A stretch of 64,000 bases of DNA from Chrysopilus asiliformis (GCA_964034945.1 OZ035961.1:66872031-66936030); one strand, 5' to 3'. Counted from the first letter of the stretch, positions 21,645 through 33,579 are shown. Notes: generated by a model not told the origin, from the letters alone. Numbers and translations: made by a program.

Positions 21645-22638
21645 TCAAGAAAAATAATGTAAGTTTCTGATAAAATTTTTCCTTTTGAGCAATTCTTTTT
21701 TTTCATGCTTTTTCACACTTTTTTTTTGCCTCAGATGTATATTCTTGTGAGTGTCGTTAGATTTTTCAAAAAAGCTTGATTATTAAAAAAAATTGAATAT
21801 ATATTGTGATTATATTTTTCTCATTTTTGTTTAATTAAATTTTAATATATAATATGAGAGCACATTTTAACGGTTTTTAAAAAGTTGTGAAATGTTTTTC
21901 TTTTCTAAAATTAAAGAGGCTAAAGGTCATGGAGAGAGAACAAAAATAAACATAACAAAAGCTATAATTGCCAATCTTGGAATTATTGAAAATCCTTATG
22001 GTGATATTCGTATCAAAATTCGAACAGTTGTCCAAAATTCCACTTTGAAGTGAAACTTCCCAAAAAGTTTTTTTTAAATTTATTCCAATCGGATTTTGAT
22101 GTTTTATGTAGAATCATATCCTAAATAACTTTTGTTCTTGGACGTATTGCATTTTACGAAAAACCAATCTGCGCAAAATTTCAAGAAAATCTAATATACC
22201 CTTTGGTTTTACCATACGGGTATAAAAACAGACGAATCGTCGAGGCTTATTAAAATATCTGATTAAAATTAATTTTTAAAAGTGAATAGTTCGCCCTTTG
22301 ATGCCGATTTCTATTAGAGAAATAGTATATTCCATTCGCCCGTCTAATTCAGAGTGGTTAACAAACACCTCGGTAATGTCTTATCCTCATAAAAATGTTT
22401 TTCTCTTACATCCTATCAGCCGAATGGGTCCTTATTATTTGTTCTACTAAAATCGCCTCAAATAGTTATTATTTCGGTATTTACATCATTTTTTCTCTAA
22501 ATTATTTAGACCTTTTTAATTACGTTTAAAGAGAAATATTACGCTAGATATTTTATATATAAATATTATCACATACGCTAGATATTTTCGATGAAGGTTT
22601 TTACAGATTGTATATACTCAGCATATAAATATTCCATC
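21645..22638 (+). other. Intron sequence, nothing recognised
   Basis: AT-rich. A part near 22000-22210 has the phrasing of degraded insect interspersed repeats. No cassette. Confidence 0.45.
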
Positions 22639-22641
22639 TTA

Positions 22642-23025
22642 TGCCACATTTACACGAATGACAAATTTGTCATTTTTTTCTTGTCATTATGTTAATTCCC
22701 GTGTAAATGGCATAATTTTTGTAATTTTTTCTGTCAGAAAATGTCAATCTCTCATAAAAGAATGAACTTGTCCATTCTTTTATGCCAGATTGTCATTCGT
22801 GCAAACGCAATATTAGTTATGACAAAAGTTGAATACTAAAGTTGTCATAACTAATATTACGTTTGCACGAATGACAATCTGGCATAAAAGAATGGACAAG
22901 TTCATTCTTTTATGAGAGATTGACATTTTCTGACAGAAAAAATTACAAAAATTATGCCATTTACACGGGAATTAACATAATGACAAGAAAAAAATGACAA
23001 ATTTGTCATTCGTGTAAATGTAGCA
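22642..23025. mobile_element. Full-length foldback MITE, Harbinger-like, copy 1
   Basis: An almost perfect palindrome: the left arm (TGCCACATTTACACGAATGA onward) pairs over its whole length with the right arm ending ...TCATTCGTGTAAATGTAGCA, leaving only a short loop near 22830. It is flanked by TTA on both sides (22639-22641 and 23026-23028). A 3-bp TTA duplication is typical of PIF/Harbinger elements. Copy 2 lies at 50090-50472. Confidence 0.85.
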
Positions 23026-23263
23026 TTACAGCCATACGGTTTAAAACTAATAAAAAATTCATTGTTTTAAAAGCCAAGTCTCTAAAAAGTTTATTAAAAT
23101 GGAAATTGAGTTTCTTTTAAATCCTTAACTAAAGATTTTTATCTCCCACTATCCCGGGTAACGGGATGAGGGGAAAAAATTCGAATTTTCAAGAGTAACG
23201 TTATTGTTTCATTAACTCTATCTTTTTCTGCTCAATTTTCTTAAAATAATTAATTTATTTCAG

Positions 23264-23391
23264 GAGTTATAGTAGCAGTTCCATTTTCTGCAGTTATCAG
23301 CCAGCCTAAAAGATTTAATGCTGTTCATCCCTATGTTTTCGTTATAAAATCGACCTATGGAGTCGTATTTTCAGGCAGAAAACTTAACTAA
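23264..23391 (+). CDS. Serpin cassette 11: P/F|S site, SGRKLN subfamily
   Basis: Acceptor TTTATTTCAG; GA completes Gly. The loop is GVIVAVPF|SAVISQPKRF; counting puts Pro (residue 7) or, more plausibly, Phe (residue 8, before Ser) at P1. Distal motifs FNAVHPYVFVI (Val for Asp) and VVFSGRKLN. 42 residues. Cassette 13 has a nearly identical loop frame (AVIVAVPAS) and all three SGRKLN cassettes (11, 12, 13) clearly arose by duplication. AATAAA only at about 23699. Confidence 0.93.
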
Positions 23392-24319
23392 CCAAATTTT
23401 TGGAGATTTTATTGGACAATAATTAGATTTTCGTTACCGTTTCTCGGAAATACTTCTTGTGTGTAATTTTTTCTTTTCTGTTTTTTATGTAACTATTTTT
23501 TTTAATTTAATTACATATACTCGTTTTAAAAAAATATTTCAATCTCCAAGTGCTTGCTTTTTATCATGATAAGTTAGTTGATATGTAATTCAGTCTCATA
23601 AATTGTTTTCAATCATGCAAGTCGAATTTTTGTCCTAAAACTAAGATGAAATTGATTATTTTTCTCACCAAATATCAATCCTCAAGATAGTATGTAGTAA
23701 TAAAAATATAATTGTTGTTAAATTTAAGCCGTTTAATTTAACAGAATTTTTAATCTGTGTTAATAAAAATACAAATCTTCGTAAATATTCTTACAAAACA
23801 AGCAATTTGAATTTTGATTAACAACTGGACTAATCATTAAAATTGACAGATTTAAAAGCCATACAATTTTATAGACATGGTCGTTCCTAAAATGCAACAA
23901 TGAACATAGCGACGCACTTTTTCATGTATGACAAAAATATTTAACTTTTTAGTGTTTGTTATTTTAGTGCCATGCTTGAGAAAAAATTCTTCTGTTTCTC
24001 CTTTCATTATTATTCTATATCTTTCCTCATTCTCACGATATTAAAACTATTATGTCGAAACAATTTTTTTTTATTTCAATAATTTTCCGTAAGCTCTTTA
24101 CTATTCCGGATTCAAATTAAAATTTAGGGTATTAATATAAAAAAATACGAAAAAATGACAAAGCCAGATTTGTCTTAAAACTGTTTTGCTTCCAAAGAAA
24201 TTAGACCCCAGTTTTTACCGTATACATACCTACTTTTTGTAATTATTTTGTTTCGATTTTTTTGGATAAATTTCGAGAGAAACATTACCTATTGCAAAAA
24301 GTCATAAGTCACAACTTCC
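23392..24319 (+). other. Intron sequence, nothing recognised
   Basis: AT-rich 3' flank of cassette 11; no further exon or element end supported. Confidence 0.5.
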
Positions 24320-25080
24320 AAAAAATTAACACTTCGGTCAAAAAGTCCCAGGACTAATTACTAAAAAAACATTTTTTTTTGCAAAATTCGACATTATTCA
24401 TGAACATAGTCTCCGTTAAGAGTGATACATTCATTCCAACGCTTCTCAAACATTTCGATGCCTTTCTAGTAGAAGGAATTGTCAATACCTCCAAAAAACA
24501 CTTTAGTTTCCGATATGACTTCATCATTTGTGCCAAATTTCTTTCTCTGGAGCATCCTTTTGAGACTTGCGAACAGTTAATACATAGTCAGATCTGGAGA
24601 GTACGGTGAGTGGGGAAGCAATTGGAAGCCCAATTTGTACAGTTTTGCCATCGTAACCATCGACTTGTGATACGGTGCATTGTCTTGGTAAAATAGCAGG
24701 TTGTTGTTGTTGTTTTTGTTCCACTGTGAGTACACGCGGCATCCATTTGGAAAACGGTTTTCTCATACACAAACATTCGTGCAAAATATTGTATACACTG
24801 CCTTTGGATACCTTTAGGATGTCACCGACATATCTCTTGCAACTTCACTTTACGGTTGTCCACTCAGCAAACCATCGACAAATGGTTGTTTTGTCAGCAA
24901 ACCACCGAAAAATTGTTGAGCTTGAACGGTATTTTACCCATCAATAACAGTGTTTAATCAACACACGAAATTGTCCATTGTTTTGAAATAGTCAAAATGT
25001 CGTCTTTTGAAGGTTTATACTACGGAGCACACATACGGATTTTTGTTTTGTGGCGCTATCTATGGGTTAGTGATCAATAA
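24320..25080 (-). mobile_element. Mariner element relic
   Basis: Minus-strand translation gives DNAPYHKSMVTMAKLYKLG, FQLLPHSPYSPDL and further on MFEKRWNECITLNGDYVHE, the last third of a mariner transposase including the catalytic-core QDNAP-type motif. Frames are broken by frameshifts and stops. The left edge (GGTCAAAAAGTCCCAGGACT) and right edge (TTTTGTGGCGCTATCTATG) resemble known mariner ends. The copy is internally deleted and inactive. Confidence 0.85.
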
Positions 25081-25433
25081 GTTAAGTAAAGCACTTTTAC
25101 ATGTTCTCTCCCATTTCAAAAAAAAAAAAAAAAATACTTTCAATATCATTAGATTTTTTTTGTATTCTCTACTACAATGAAGGCTTATATCGGGAAATCT
25201 ACCTTTTTTATGGCTACTGCCGTAAGGCTATATTTTTTTATTTGGGTTTATAGAATTAATTTTAATTAAAGAAACATTCACATCCTAACTGAATTGATGG
25301 CAGTAGACTGATATTAATCAAACCAAAATTTAAGTGTTGTTACCATTTAGTTTATAATGAGATATAGTTACACTTGGATCCCATTATGTAAAAAAGAAAT
25401 TTAAAAAAAAAAGTTAAACAACAATTTTTTCAG

Positions 25434-25558
25434 GGAGTGTGATGGTAATAACTCCCTCAATCCCACACCCAGTAGAGCGGTTCAATGCTGATCATCCCTA
25501 CCTTTTTGCTATCAAATCAGAACGTGGTGTGGCATTTTCAGGAAGAAAGCTTAATTGA
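25434..25558 (+). CDS. Serpin cassette 12: T|P at the canonical site
   Basis: Acceptor ACAATTTTTTCAG; GG completes Gly. The loop GSVMVIT|PSIPHPVERF has Thr at P1 by count; Pro at P1' would block cleavage by most proteases, so the scissile bond may be one residue off (Ile-Thr or Pro-Ser). Distal motifs FNADHPYLFAI and VAFSGRKLN. 41 residues. AATAAA at 25629-25634. Confidence 0.93.
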
Positions 25559-25675
25559 ATTAATATTTTTTTCCTAAAAAGAACAATGTTTGGTTCTTGA
25601 AATTGAAAAATACGTGTTTCTATTTTGTAATAAAATATTTTTGAATATATATTTTTTTATCTTTATCCCATAAAA

Positions 25676-26481
25676 CCTTGTCTCGTTAGACACAAAATCC
25701 GATTTTTAAGTGAAATTTCGGATTTCCTTAAAAGTAGGAATATGAAAATAGCTGCCGAATATTTCGAGTTTCTTGGCAATACGAACAATGTTGCTACACT
25801 CTGCTTTTTGGGTGACATGTTCTCACATATCAATGACTTGAATCTAGCTTTGCAAGGAAAGGGAAAACTTATTTGTGATATGTGAAAAAGACCAAAGCTT
25901 TCCAAAGAAAGTTAAAATTGTTTGAGAATGATTTAAATTCTAGCGAGCTGATTCATTTTCCGTTATTAAAAGCATTTTTTGAAAGTAATGTTGAAGAAAT
26001 TCCACAGTTCGAGGAATACGAGGGTTTTTTGAAAGATTTGCAATTTGAATTTGCTTCACGATTTACCGATTTTTGTCCAATTACCGAATTATTAGGAGCA
26101 ATACAAAGCCCATTCAGTCTTGAGACAAATTGTAATTGGGTGCAACTATTCAATCTTGAGAAGGCTAAATTGCAACTGGAAATTATTGAACTAATGTGCT
26201 GCGAGAGAAATTTGCCGAAACAAATGTTACAAAATTTTGGACAGACACACTCCTTGAACAATCTTTTCCAAATCTCAAAAGAATGGGTACTTTGCTATGC
26301 ACGATGTTCGGATCCACATATATTTGTGAAACAGCATTTTCTAAGATGAATATAATAAAAAAAATTTCAAAATCGATTGACTGACGACTATTTGCGCGAC
26401 TGGATGCTAGTGGCCAATACCACTCACGAACCGAGTTTCAAGAAACTGGCCCAAGATCGGGTAGCACAGTTTTCACATTAA
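25676..26481 (+). mobile_element. hAT transposase fragment (ZBED5/GTF2IRD2-like type)
   Basis: Three successive frame pieces on the plus strand: LGDMFSHINDLNLALQGKGK (ends with a stop near 25882), then an open frame 25882-26349 (KAFQRKLKLFENDL onward), then SFPNLKRMGTLLCTMFGST and, after another shift, LTDDYLRDWMLV ending at the TAA 26479-26481. This is the C-terminal half of a hAT transposase with its dimerisation domain, of the kind domesticated in ZBED5 and GTF2IRD2. At least two frameshifts show it is dead. It lies just downstream of cassette 12. Confidence 0.85.
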
Positions 26482-26554
26482 AAGTGCATTTTACAACTAT
26501 TAAAATAATTGCTCTTGTGGCGAAGTTATCAGAATCTCGATATCGGCGATAGTA

Positions 26555-26682
26555 ATAAAAAAAAACATAAAAAGAAAACAAAAAAAAAAAACGAAATAAA
26601 AAACAAATAAAAAAAAAAAAAGAACAAAAAGAAAAGAAATAAAAAACAAATAAACAAAAAAAAAAAGAACAAAAAGAAAAGG
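26555..26682. repeat. A-rich low-complexity tract
   Basis: Runs of A broken by single G, C or T bases, with an internal approximate duplication (AAATAAAAAACAAATAAA twice). It follows the hAT fragment by about 75 bases. Confidence 0.8.
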
Positions 26683-28751
26683 GATTCGACTTTGCCTCAC
26701 CTTCACGTGGTGATTCTTGGATAACACAAAGAAGGCAAAAAATGAAGTTCTAAATTTATTTGCTGCGGCCCGCGGTATGTCCTCAAACTTCAGATTTGGT
26801 CCGCCACAAAATCTAGTTGCGTATCCCTGGACTATAGTCTAGAGAGCGGACATCAGCATTTAATAGACTGAGTAGGACAGTCTATTAACTCCAATTGGAA
26901 CAGTCTATTAGGCCAGTTAGAACAACTTTTTCTTCAGTTTAGAATAATTTGTAAACAATTTTTGAATTTATTAAAACAACTGCGATTTTCCAAATTTTTT
27001 TGATGCCCCAGACATGAGTTTTTTTTTTACTTATATTAATCGATTTCGGTTATTTTGAAATTTTTAAAGTTTTACGCGCGTGTTTTCAGCTCGACGGCTA
27101 TTTTTACACGTCCACTCTCCAGCAGGCATTTGTCAGAATTCTTTTGATATCTTGGACAAAAATGCTCAAAAAAACTATGTCTATAAGTGTCTTCTCAATG
27201 GCAGACTACGAAAAAAATCCCGGTTTATTTATAATCGCGACCAAAAATAATATAATACGATAAATAACTGTACGTTTTCATGTTTATGTATAATTTGTTT
27301 CTCGAAAACGGCTCTATAGATTTTGTTGAAATTTGAATACTTATAGTTTACGGGGACAAAAATACAATTGCGCTAGGTCGCATCTTCAGTAAAATTCGTT
27401 AAGGTCCTGTAAGGTTAACATGAAGATCCTTTTCCTACACGGTAAAAAATCTTGGAGTAAATTCCAATCAAAACCGGATTACGCTGGACCTATATGTAAT
27501 CCAATGGAAAATTCTAATCCAATAATATGGATTGGAAATTCTTATAAATTTATTTTTGGTTTAATTCAGTATTAAAGTCTAAAATTTTTATTAAATTGTA
27601 GACATTAATGTTAAAAGTACTTAAGTTCGATACATAATAAAAAACTGTTCAAATATGACTGCAAAAAAAATAAAATATTTTCAAAAATTCGCATGTATTA
27701 AATTCCAATCCAAAATATGTATTAAGATTTCGTCAATATAATTTTTGGATTGAAAAATACTCCAGGATTTTTTGCCGTGTATGTTTTCTTGGAAAATCTA
27801 ATAATTTTCAGCGTCGCCGATTACGAATCTGATGTTGGAATTTCAAAATACGAAACGGAAGGTTTTCTAAGGGCGGCGCAAATATTCTTTTTATCATTTT
27901 TGCTCGGGAAAAATAGCAAGGATTGCGAATCTCGAATCTGATAAAAGGTCCTGTAAGGATGATGCAAATATCCGATTTTTCATGTGTTCGGGCAAATTAA
28001 CATCAAAGGATCTTTCTAGGTCGATAATCCGGATTTCAAAAACCCGAAACGAAAGATGGATTGGTGATTACATAAATATCCCTTCTTTCCTTTTTTCTCG
28101 AGAAATTACCGGCGGAGGTTTTCGATCGGGAATTGCAAACCTCAGGAAAGATAAAGATAACGTGAATCTACTTTTTTCCCCAAAAGATTAACAAAAAGAT
28201 GATTTTGAGGTCTTCCTGGAGGTACAAATTACACTACATTTCAAACGACTTTTTGTTGAAAAAATTCTAACATCTTTGAACCCATTTTGGTTAGTTTAAA
28301 TTCTGACTCTAACTCAACCAATGCCAGATTGGGAATCAGCGACTTTATCATTATTAACACATTTCAAACATTTTCATGATTATATTTTTCAAAACTCTCA
28401 AAAAAAAATATCACAAACCTTTCTGGTGCCAACTACGTTTGAAGTTCTTCAAAAACTTGGTTGGTAGATGTCGGATATCTCGAAAAAAAGGTCTCTCGTC
28501 GCTGTGAATTTTTAAATAATGAGAGTCTTTGATCGAATGCAAATCAAATGGCACAGGCGCAAAATTAGAGTATCGAATTTTACTTAATTTTTCCATATTT
28601 ATTCCCAATTAACATTTTTCTGTATCTCATACCATACTTTTAAATATCATCCACTACCAAGGACTACCCCATAATATTTATAATACGGCGAGCGATCACT
28701 TTATTCCCGCTAATTTCAATTCTCTTTTTTTTTAACTACCATTTATTTTAG
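26683..28751 (+). other. Intron with degraded repeats
   Basis: 27120-27230 matches 30800-30910 (TTTGATATCTTGG-CAAAAATGCT-AGAAAAA). 27400-28200 contains several GTCCTGTAAGGAT-type units of the family at 821-1172. No cassette was found before 28752. Confidence 0.5.
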
Positions 28752-28882
28752 CAGTTATAGTGGCAGTTCCCGCTTCTGCAGTTATTCGCCCGCCACCGAA
28801 AATATTCGATGCTGATCATCCGTATCTCTTTGCAATAAAATCAACTCAAGGAGTCGCATTTTCAGGAAGAAAACTTAACTAA
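28752..28882 (+). CDS. Serpin cassette 13: P/A|S site, SGRKLN subfamily
   Basis: Acceptor TTTATTTTAG; CA completes Ala. The loop AVIVAVPA|SAVIRPPPKIF has Pro (residue 7) or Ala (residue 8) at P1; Ala before Ser suggests an elastase-like target. Distal motifs FDADHPYLFAI and VAFSGRKLN. 43 residues. The loop keeps the VIVAVP-x-SAVI frame of cassette 11, with changes concentrated at the predicted scissile bond. AATAAA at 28958-28963. Confidence 0.94.
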
Positions 28883-29351
28883 TATGGATAATGCAAAGTT
28901 TCTATAAAAAAGTCGTTTCTTTACGACAGAGTTAAAAATACTTGTTTTTCAGTCTGAAATAAAGCGTTATTTTATAATAATTTTTTTTCTATGTTTCAAT
29001 TTATTACGTTGGGCTCCTGATATTCATGCTTATTCACAAATTTATTGTTAGCTAACAATATTGTTAAGTAACAATAAATTTCATAGCAATCCATAAAGAA
29101 AATGGTATTCACAATTTCGCTTGTTAAAAAGTTTCGTTAAAAATGTTCGTTGTGTTGTTATGGCAACAATTTTGTAAATTATTATAATAGTTGCAGTTGT
29201 ATTGCATTCGGGGATTGTTGTACTGCATTGGCGGATTGTTGTATTGCATTGCGGGGAGACGATAAATATTTTTTAAAACTGTTTTATTCTATGGAAAACG
29301 GATCGCTGGTATCGCGAAGAAGTTGACTTGGTAATCCACGTGGTAATCCAA

Positions 29352-29645
29352 CATATCGTCGGTGATAGTGCAATACCGCGTATGAGCAGTTTGTAAATAC
29401 CGGGTATCTACATTTTGAATGTTTTACGGGGGAAGCAAAAGTTTGATATTTCTAACCCTTTAAAGAGATTTTCTCATCTAAGATTTTTTGGGACCTCATT
29501 ATATGATTGTCATAATGAGGTCCCAAAAAATCTCTTTAAAGGGTTAGAAATATCAAACTTTTTCTTCCCCCGTAAAACATTCAAAATGTATACCCGGTAT
29601 TTACAAACTGCTCATACGCGGTATTGCACTATCACCGACGATATG
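29352..29645. mobile_element. Foldback MITE, about 294 bp palindrome
   Basis: The left arm CATATCGTCGGTGATAGTGC pairs with the right arm ending GCACTATCACCGACGATATG. The arms match nearly throughout, meeting near 29505 at GACCTCATTA/TAATGAGGTC. No coding capacity. Confidence 0.85.
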
Positions 29646-29664
29646 TCTTTAAAAAAGCAACACC

Positions 29665-30146
29665 GTAAAACACGCTTAAATGCACATCGAACTTCGCAGA
29701 ATTTTATGTGCATTTATCCGTGTTTTGCATTTATCCGTAGCACGGAGAAATACACATTAATGTGCAATTATGCGAGTCAAAGATAAACATGCAACTTTAA
29801 TATTCCTGTAATAAACATTTAAATTCAATTAAGCTACACAAAAACAATGAATCTAATTAAGAATTCATTTTATCACATAAAAATAACAAAAATCACATTT
29901 TTTTTGTTGTTTTTTTTGTACGTTTTATTTTTGCACATGTGCATTTAAACGTGTAAAATTTCATGTAATTTATACTTTTGGGGTATGAAAATGGTTGCAT
30001 TTAAGCAAGTATTGCAATTAAGCGTGTTGTCCGTATTTATCCGTATATATTTATATGAAAGATGCTTTAAAATCCTCCAGGCACAAATATGGCGTCCAAT
30101 TACACGAGTTTTACATTTAAGCGTCTTGCATTTAAGTGTGTTTTAC
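29665..30146. mobile_element. MITE with GTAAAACACGCTTAAATGCA ends
   Basis: The inverted end repeats are GTAAAACACGCTTAAATGCA (left) and TGCATTTAAGTGTGTTTTAC (right). The same word occurs internally several times (for example 29935 and 30020). A diverged relative is near 305-350. Confidence 0.75.
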
Positions 30147-30406
30147 TAAAATCAATTTTTTTGCTTGAAAAATAACATATATTTCTTCCCAAACAACTAA
30201 AATTTATTTTTGCTATCGTAACAATACTTTTGAACAATTCTAACAAGCAATAGTGCACTCTGAATACGGTTTTATTTGACAATTTTTAGCTAACAAAATT
30301 ATCGAAAGTTCATAGCAAGCAAAGTGAAATGTGAATACCGATTTCTATTTAAACAATTGTTATGGGTATTAACAAGCAATAATAGCTTTTGTGAATAAGC
30401 ATGATT

Positions 30407-31238
30407 GTCTACACTACTTTAACAATCTGTGTTAGATTTAGATTAGTCGTTTAGTTTCATATACTATAATTTTTGTTAGATTACAAATTGTCTTGGGAGA
30501 GATTGGACTATTCGAAATGATTATTTCACAAAATATAAAACAAAATATAATTCACATTAAAACCGTCATTTCTAATTTGAAAGTTAAATTTGAAAGTTCA
30601 GGAACTTTTTTTTATTTGTTCGTTTCTTTTCTTCTAATTTTTTCTAAATTTTAGGAAATAATTAAGTACGAATACCTTTCGGTTAGTTTCCTTATTTGAA
30701 AAAAATGTGTGTAGTGGAAGGGGCTTTTGTGGAGATCTCCCGTAGGTAAAAAAGTCTCGATTAGACATAAATTGAAATTTTTTTTCCGTGGTCTGCCATT
30801 GAATACCCAGTGGAGACATCATTTGTCAGATTTTTTTTGATATCTTGGGCAAAAATGCTTAGAAAAAATATGTCTGCAAGTGTCATTTTCATGGCAGGCG
30901 ATAAAAAAAATTCCACTTATGTATTATCGAGACGAGGTTAAACGGACACATGAAACTTAATTTTTATTTCACCAATTTTTGTTTTTCGTAAAAACAACCA
31001 CGAAGTATTTTACATCACTGATGTTGTAAAACTAACCAACAGTTGTGAATTTTACTTTAATGATAACTGTGGTTTGACAATACTATATTTTGCGATTTTA
31101 CATAACAAATGTGTGATTTCGTTTTACACTTCGTATTATAATTTTGCACCATTTTTCCCAGTATTGAAAGTTGAAATTTTTTTTAATTGTGAGCTTAAAT
31201 GGTGATGTAATGATGAAATTTTAACTTTGAATCTACAG
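30407..31238 (+). other. Intron with degraded repeat
   Basis: 30800-30910 is a second copy of the repeat seen at 27120-27230. The rest is AT-rich. Confidence 0.5.
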
Positions 31239-31348
31239 GAATTGCCGTCTTACCGATTTCTACTACTATCCGTACTATTCCACCGAAATTCTCTATAGCT
31301 GATCATTCATTTTTACTTGGAATAAAGGACAACCATGGCCGCGTATAG
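31239..31348 (+). pseudogene. Serpin cassette 14: I|S loop with premature stop
   Basis: Acceptor TTTGAATCTACAG; GA completes Gly. The loop GIAVLPI|STTIRTIPPKF is well formed, and ADHSFLLGIKDNHGR follows. The codon after GRV is TAG (31346-31348); downstream the frame would read GTL where others have F-x-G-R. One residue is also inserted between F and ADH (FSIADH). The missing piece is the last core strand (s5B), so the isoform would probably misfold. It has its own AATAAA (31485-31490). A recently disabled member of the AIKD subfamily, unless the stop is read through. Confidence 0.8.
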
Positions 31349-33091
31349 GGCACCTTGTAGATTTGCAGTGCTAATAATTCAGAGACTAAGCTTCTTTATA
31401 ACAACCATATTGTCCAGCCGTCCCACCTTGTTTTCCTATTCTGTTTGCCGTTACCCTTTTGTAGATATTCAATATTAAAATCAAAATAAATTTAAACTAA
31501 ATGAAAAAAACGGTACTTACTCCAAAAGCGCGTTCCCATGATTATGAATAGCTACACTCTGACTGAGATTATGCCGGATATCAGCCACATCCGCCATTTT
31601 TGTCTTTCTTTTTATAAAATTATTTTAAAAAAACTAAAAAAAACTTTTTAATACAAGTTTAATAATTTAATATTTTTTTATTTTAACAAAATAATGGCAA
31701 AAAACTTTCGCGAATGGTGTTGTGATCTCACTGCCGTAAACCAATCCGGCAAATAATTGAACTGAAGACACGAGTGGATGAAGGTGTTATGTGACAAAAA
31801 TTAAATATCGAGTAATTTGAAGTTTAATTTTTTTTTGTTGTAAATGTTGCAAGTTTCTGTCAGAATTAGGCGGACCATTTCAACCAATGTGAACAGGCTC
31901 AATAACATTAAGGCCGGTTTGCGCGCATTATTCTCAAAAAAATAGGTTGCGGTTAGCTTACTAAGGCCCATTTGCACGCAATAAACTTAAGAGTTTAAGT
32001 CATACTTTATTTCCAAAGTTGTACTTATCGGATTGCACGAAAGTTTAAGCTTCACTTTAAAGTCATTAAGCACAGGTTAAATTAAGTGTCAAATACTCTT
32101 GTACTTAAACATTTAAGTATAGCTTTGTTCAAAAGAAATGAGATTTTTATGAGAAAAAGAGATAATTCCACAATATCAAATCCACTACAAAAAACCGCAA
32201 GAAAAATTTTATGAAAAGCTTAGCATTTCTTCAATTTTAGATTTTTAATCGGCGCACTAAAACTATTACTTTACGTTGTACATAAGTTGCAAAGTTTGGT
32301 TGGTGCAAACGGCACTAAAGAGGATAATTTGTTTTTGTTCTAAAACCTCAAGTTAGGTTAGTATGGCACAAAAATTAAAATTTTATTCGATATTAGTAAT
32401 TCACTTTTAGAAGAATTCACTTAAAAGTATTCACTTTTAGTTGCAAATTTCTCGAGAATGAAATGTTTTTAAAATAGAGAAATGGTGACAGTATTTTAAT
32501 ACATTCAAATATTGTAATACGTATTTTAATACATTAATGTTAATGTTTTTGAGTGAGTGTAATGTGATCTGTAGTAATTTTTAATTGTGTAACTTGGTCC
32601 AGTGTTCTTTTAAAAGGTTTGGCTTGCAAGACTTAGATCTCCTAATATTTATTTAAAACTATTGCTAAAATTTTTTCTTGAAGCTAAGGCCGCAAATTTT
32701 ATTTAGAATTCCGCGAATTTTTTTCATCTATCGCAGAATAAATTCACTTATTTATTTCGGCGATTTTGTATGAAAAAGTCCCGGTTCCTACATCTTTCTG
32801 GAATAAATTTCAAAATTTTTATCATAATGTAAACGGTTATGTAACGTGAATTTAGTGTTGCAGAATAAAATTCGCGGAATAAATTGTCATATGTAAACGG
32901 CGCCTAAGAGTTCATTATTCAAAATACGAATTTGTTTGTAGTGTCTACACTAAGCGTCTAAACTTAACATACTAAACTTAACATACCTTTACTTCATGTG
33001 AGGTTTTTAGTTTAGATATTTTTTAGACATAAATTTCTTTTGTCAATTTTTTTGTCAATCAATTTTACTCGATTTTCCTATATTGTTTTAG
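31349..33091 (+). other. Intron sequence with degraded repeats
   Basis: 31905-32110 has the phrase GGTTTGCGCGCATTATTCTC-AAAAA, which recurs near 34370-34420 (TTTGCGCGTACTATTCTTAAAAA). No cassette between these coordinates. Confidence 0.5.
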
Positions 33092-33219
33092 GAGCAATAT
33101 TTGTGGCGGAGAGTGCTTTAATATCTATACCGAAATATTTTATTGCCGATCATCCGTTCTACTTTTCGTTGTTCAGTTCGGAAGAGACGCTTTTCTTTGG
33201 CAGAGTTTCCAAATTCTAA
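33092..33219 (+). CDS. Serpin cassette 15: acidic reactive site E|S
   Basis: Acceptor TATATTGTTTTAG; GA completes Gly. The loop GAIFVAE|SALISIPKYF places Glu at P1 with Ser at P1'. An acidic P1 is rare in serpins and would suit proteases that cut after Glu or Asp; caspase/granzyme-B-type inhibitors such as CrmA use an acidic P1. Distal motifs FIADHPFYFSL and LFFGRVSKF. 42 residues, intact. AATAAA at 33310-33315. Confidence 0.94.
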
Positions 33220-33427
33220 TTTTTTATTTAAAAAATCATTTACCACACACAACAGAGTTTGATTACTATGAGTTGGTTTTTAATATCAATATAAAAAATT
33301 TACAAATTAAATAAAATTCTTACAATTATTTTAATCGATTTTTCTTTATTATCTGAAAGATTTTTTTTACTTTAAAATTTCTGTAAAGTATTTTATCGTA
33401 AAATACCATTCTTTTTACTATTTTCAG

Positions 33428-33579
33428 GAGGAATAATTATGACAAGATCATTTGTCTCAAAAATTGAATATACTTTTGAAGCAAATAAGCCATTTGTGTT
33501 TTTCCTACATAATCAAAATAATTGTTTTTTCACTGGAACATTACGCACCAAACCAATTGTCTCCGAATGCCTATGTTAA
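33428..33579 (+). CDS. Serpin cassette 16: reactive site R|S, Cys-containing tail
   Basis: Acceptor TTACTATTTTCAG only about 210 bases after the previous cassette; GA completes Gly. The loop GGIIMTR|SFVSKIEYTF has the classic Arg|Ser pair of trypsin/thrombin-like targets. Distal motifs FEANKPFVFFL and CFFTGTL (Thr for Arg). An extra tail TKPIVSECLC with two cysteines follows; 50 residues. ANKPF links it to cassette 10. No canonical poly(A) signal was seen close by. Confidence 0.92.

Larger units (their letters stand above)
29025..30406. mobile_element. Nested foldback elements
   Basis: The outer pair CATGCTTATTCACAAA (29025) and TTTGTGAATAAGCATG (ending 30406) brackets two inner elements: a near-perfect palindrome at 29352-29645 and a second MITE at 29665-30146. 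Just inside both outer ends are related AACAATATTG/TTAACAAGCAATA words. The nesting implies successive insertions. Confidence 0.65.
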
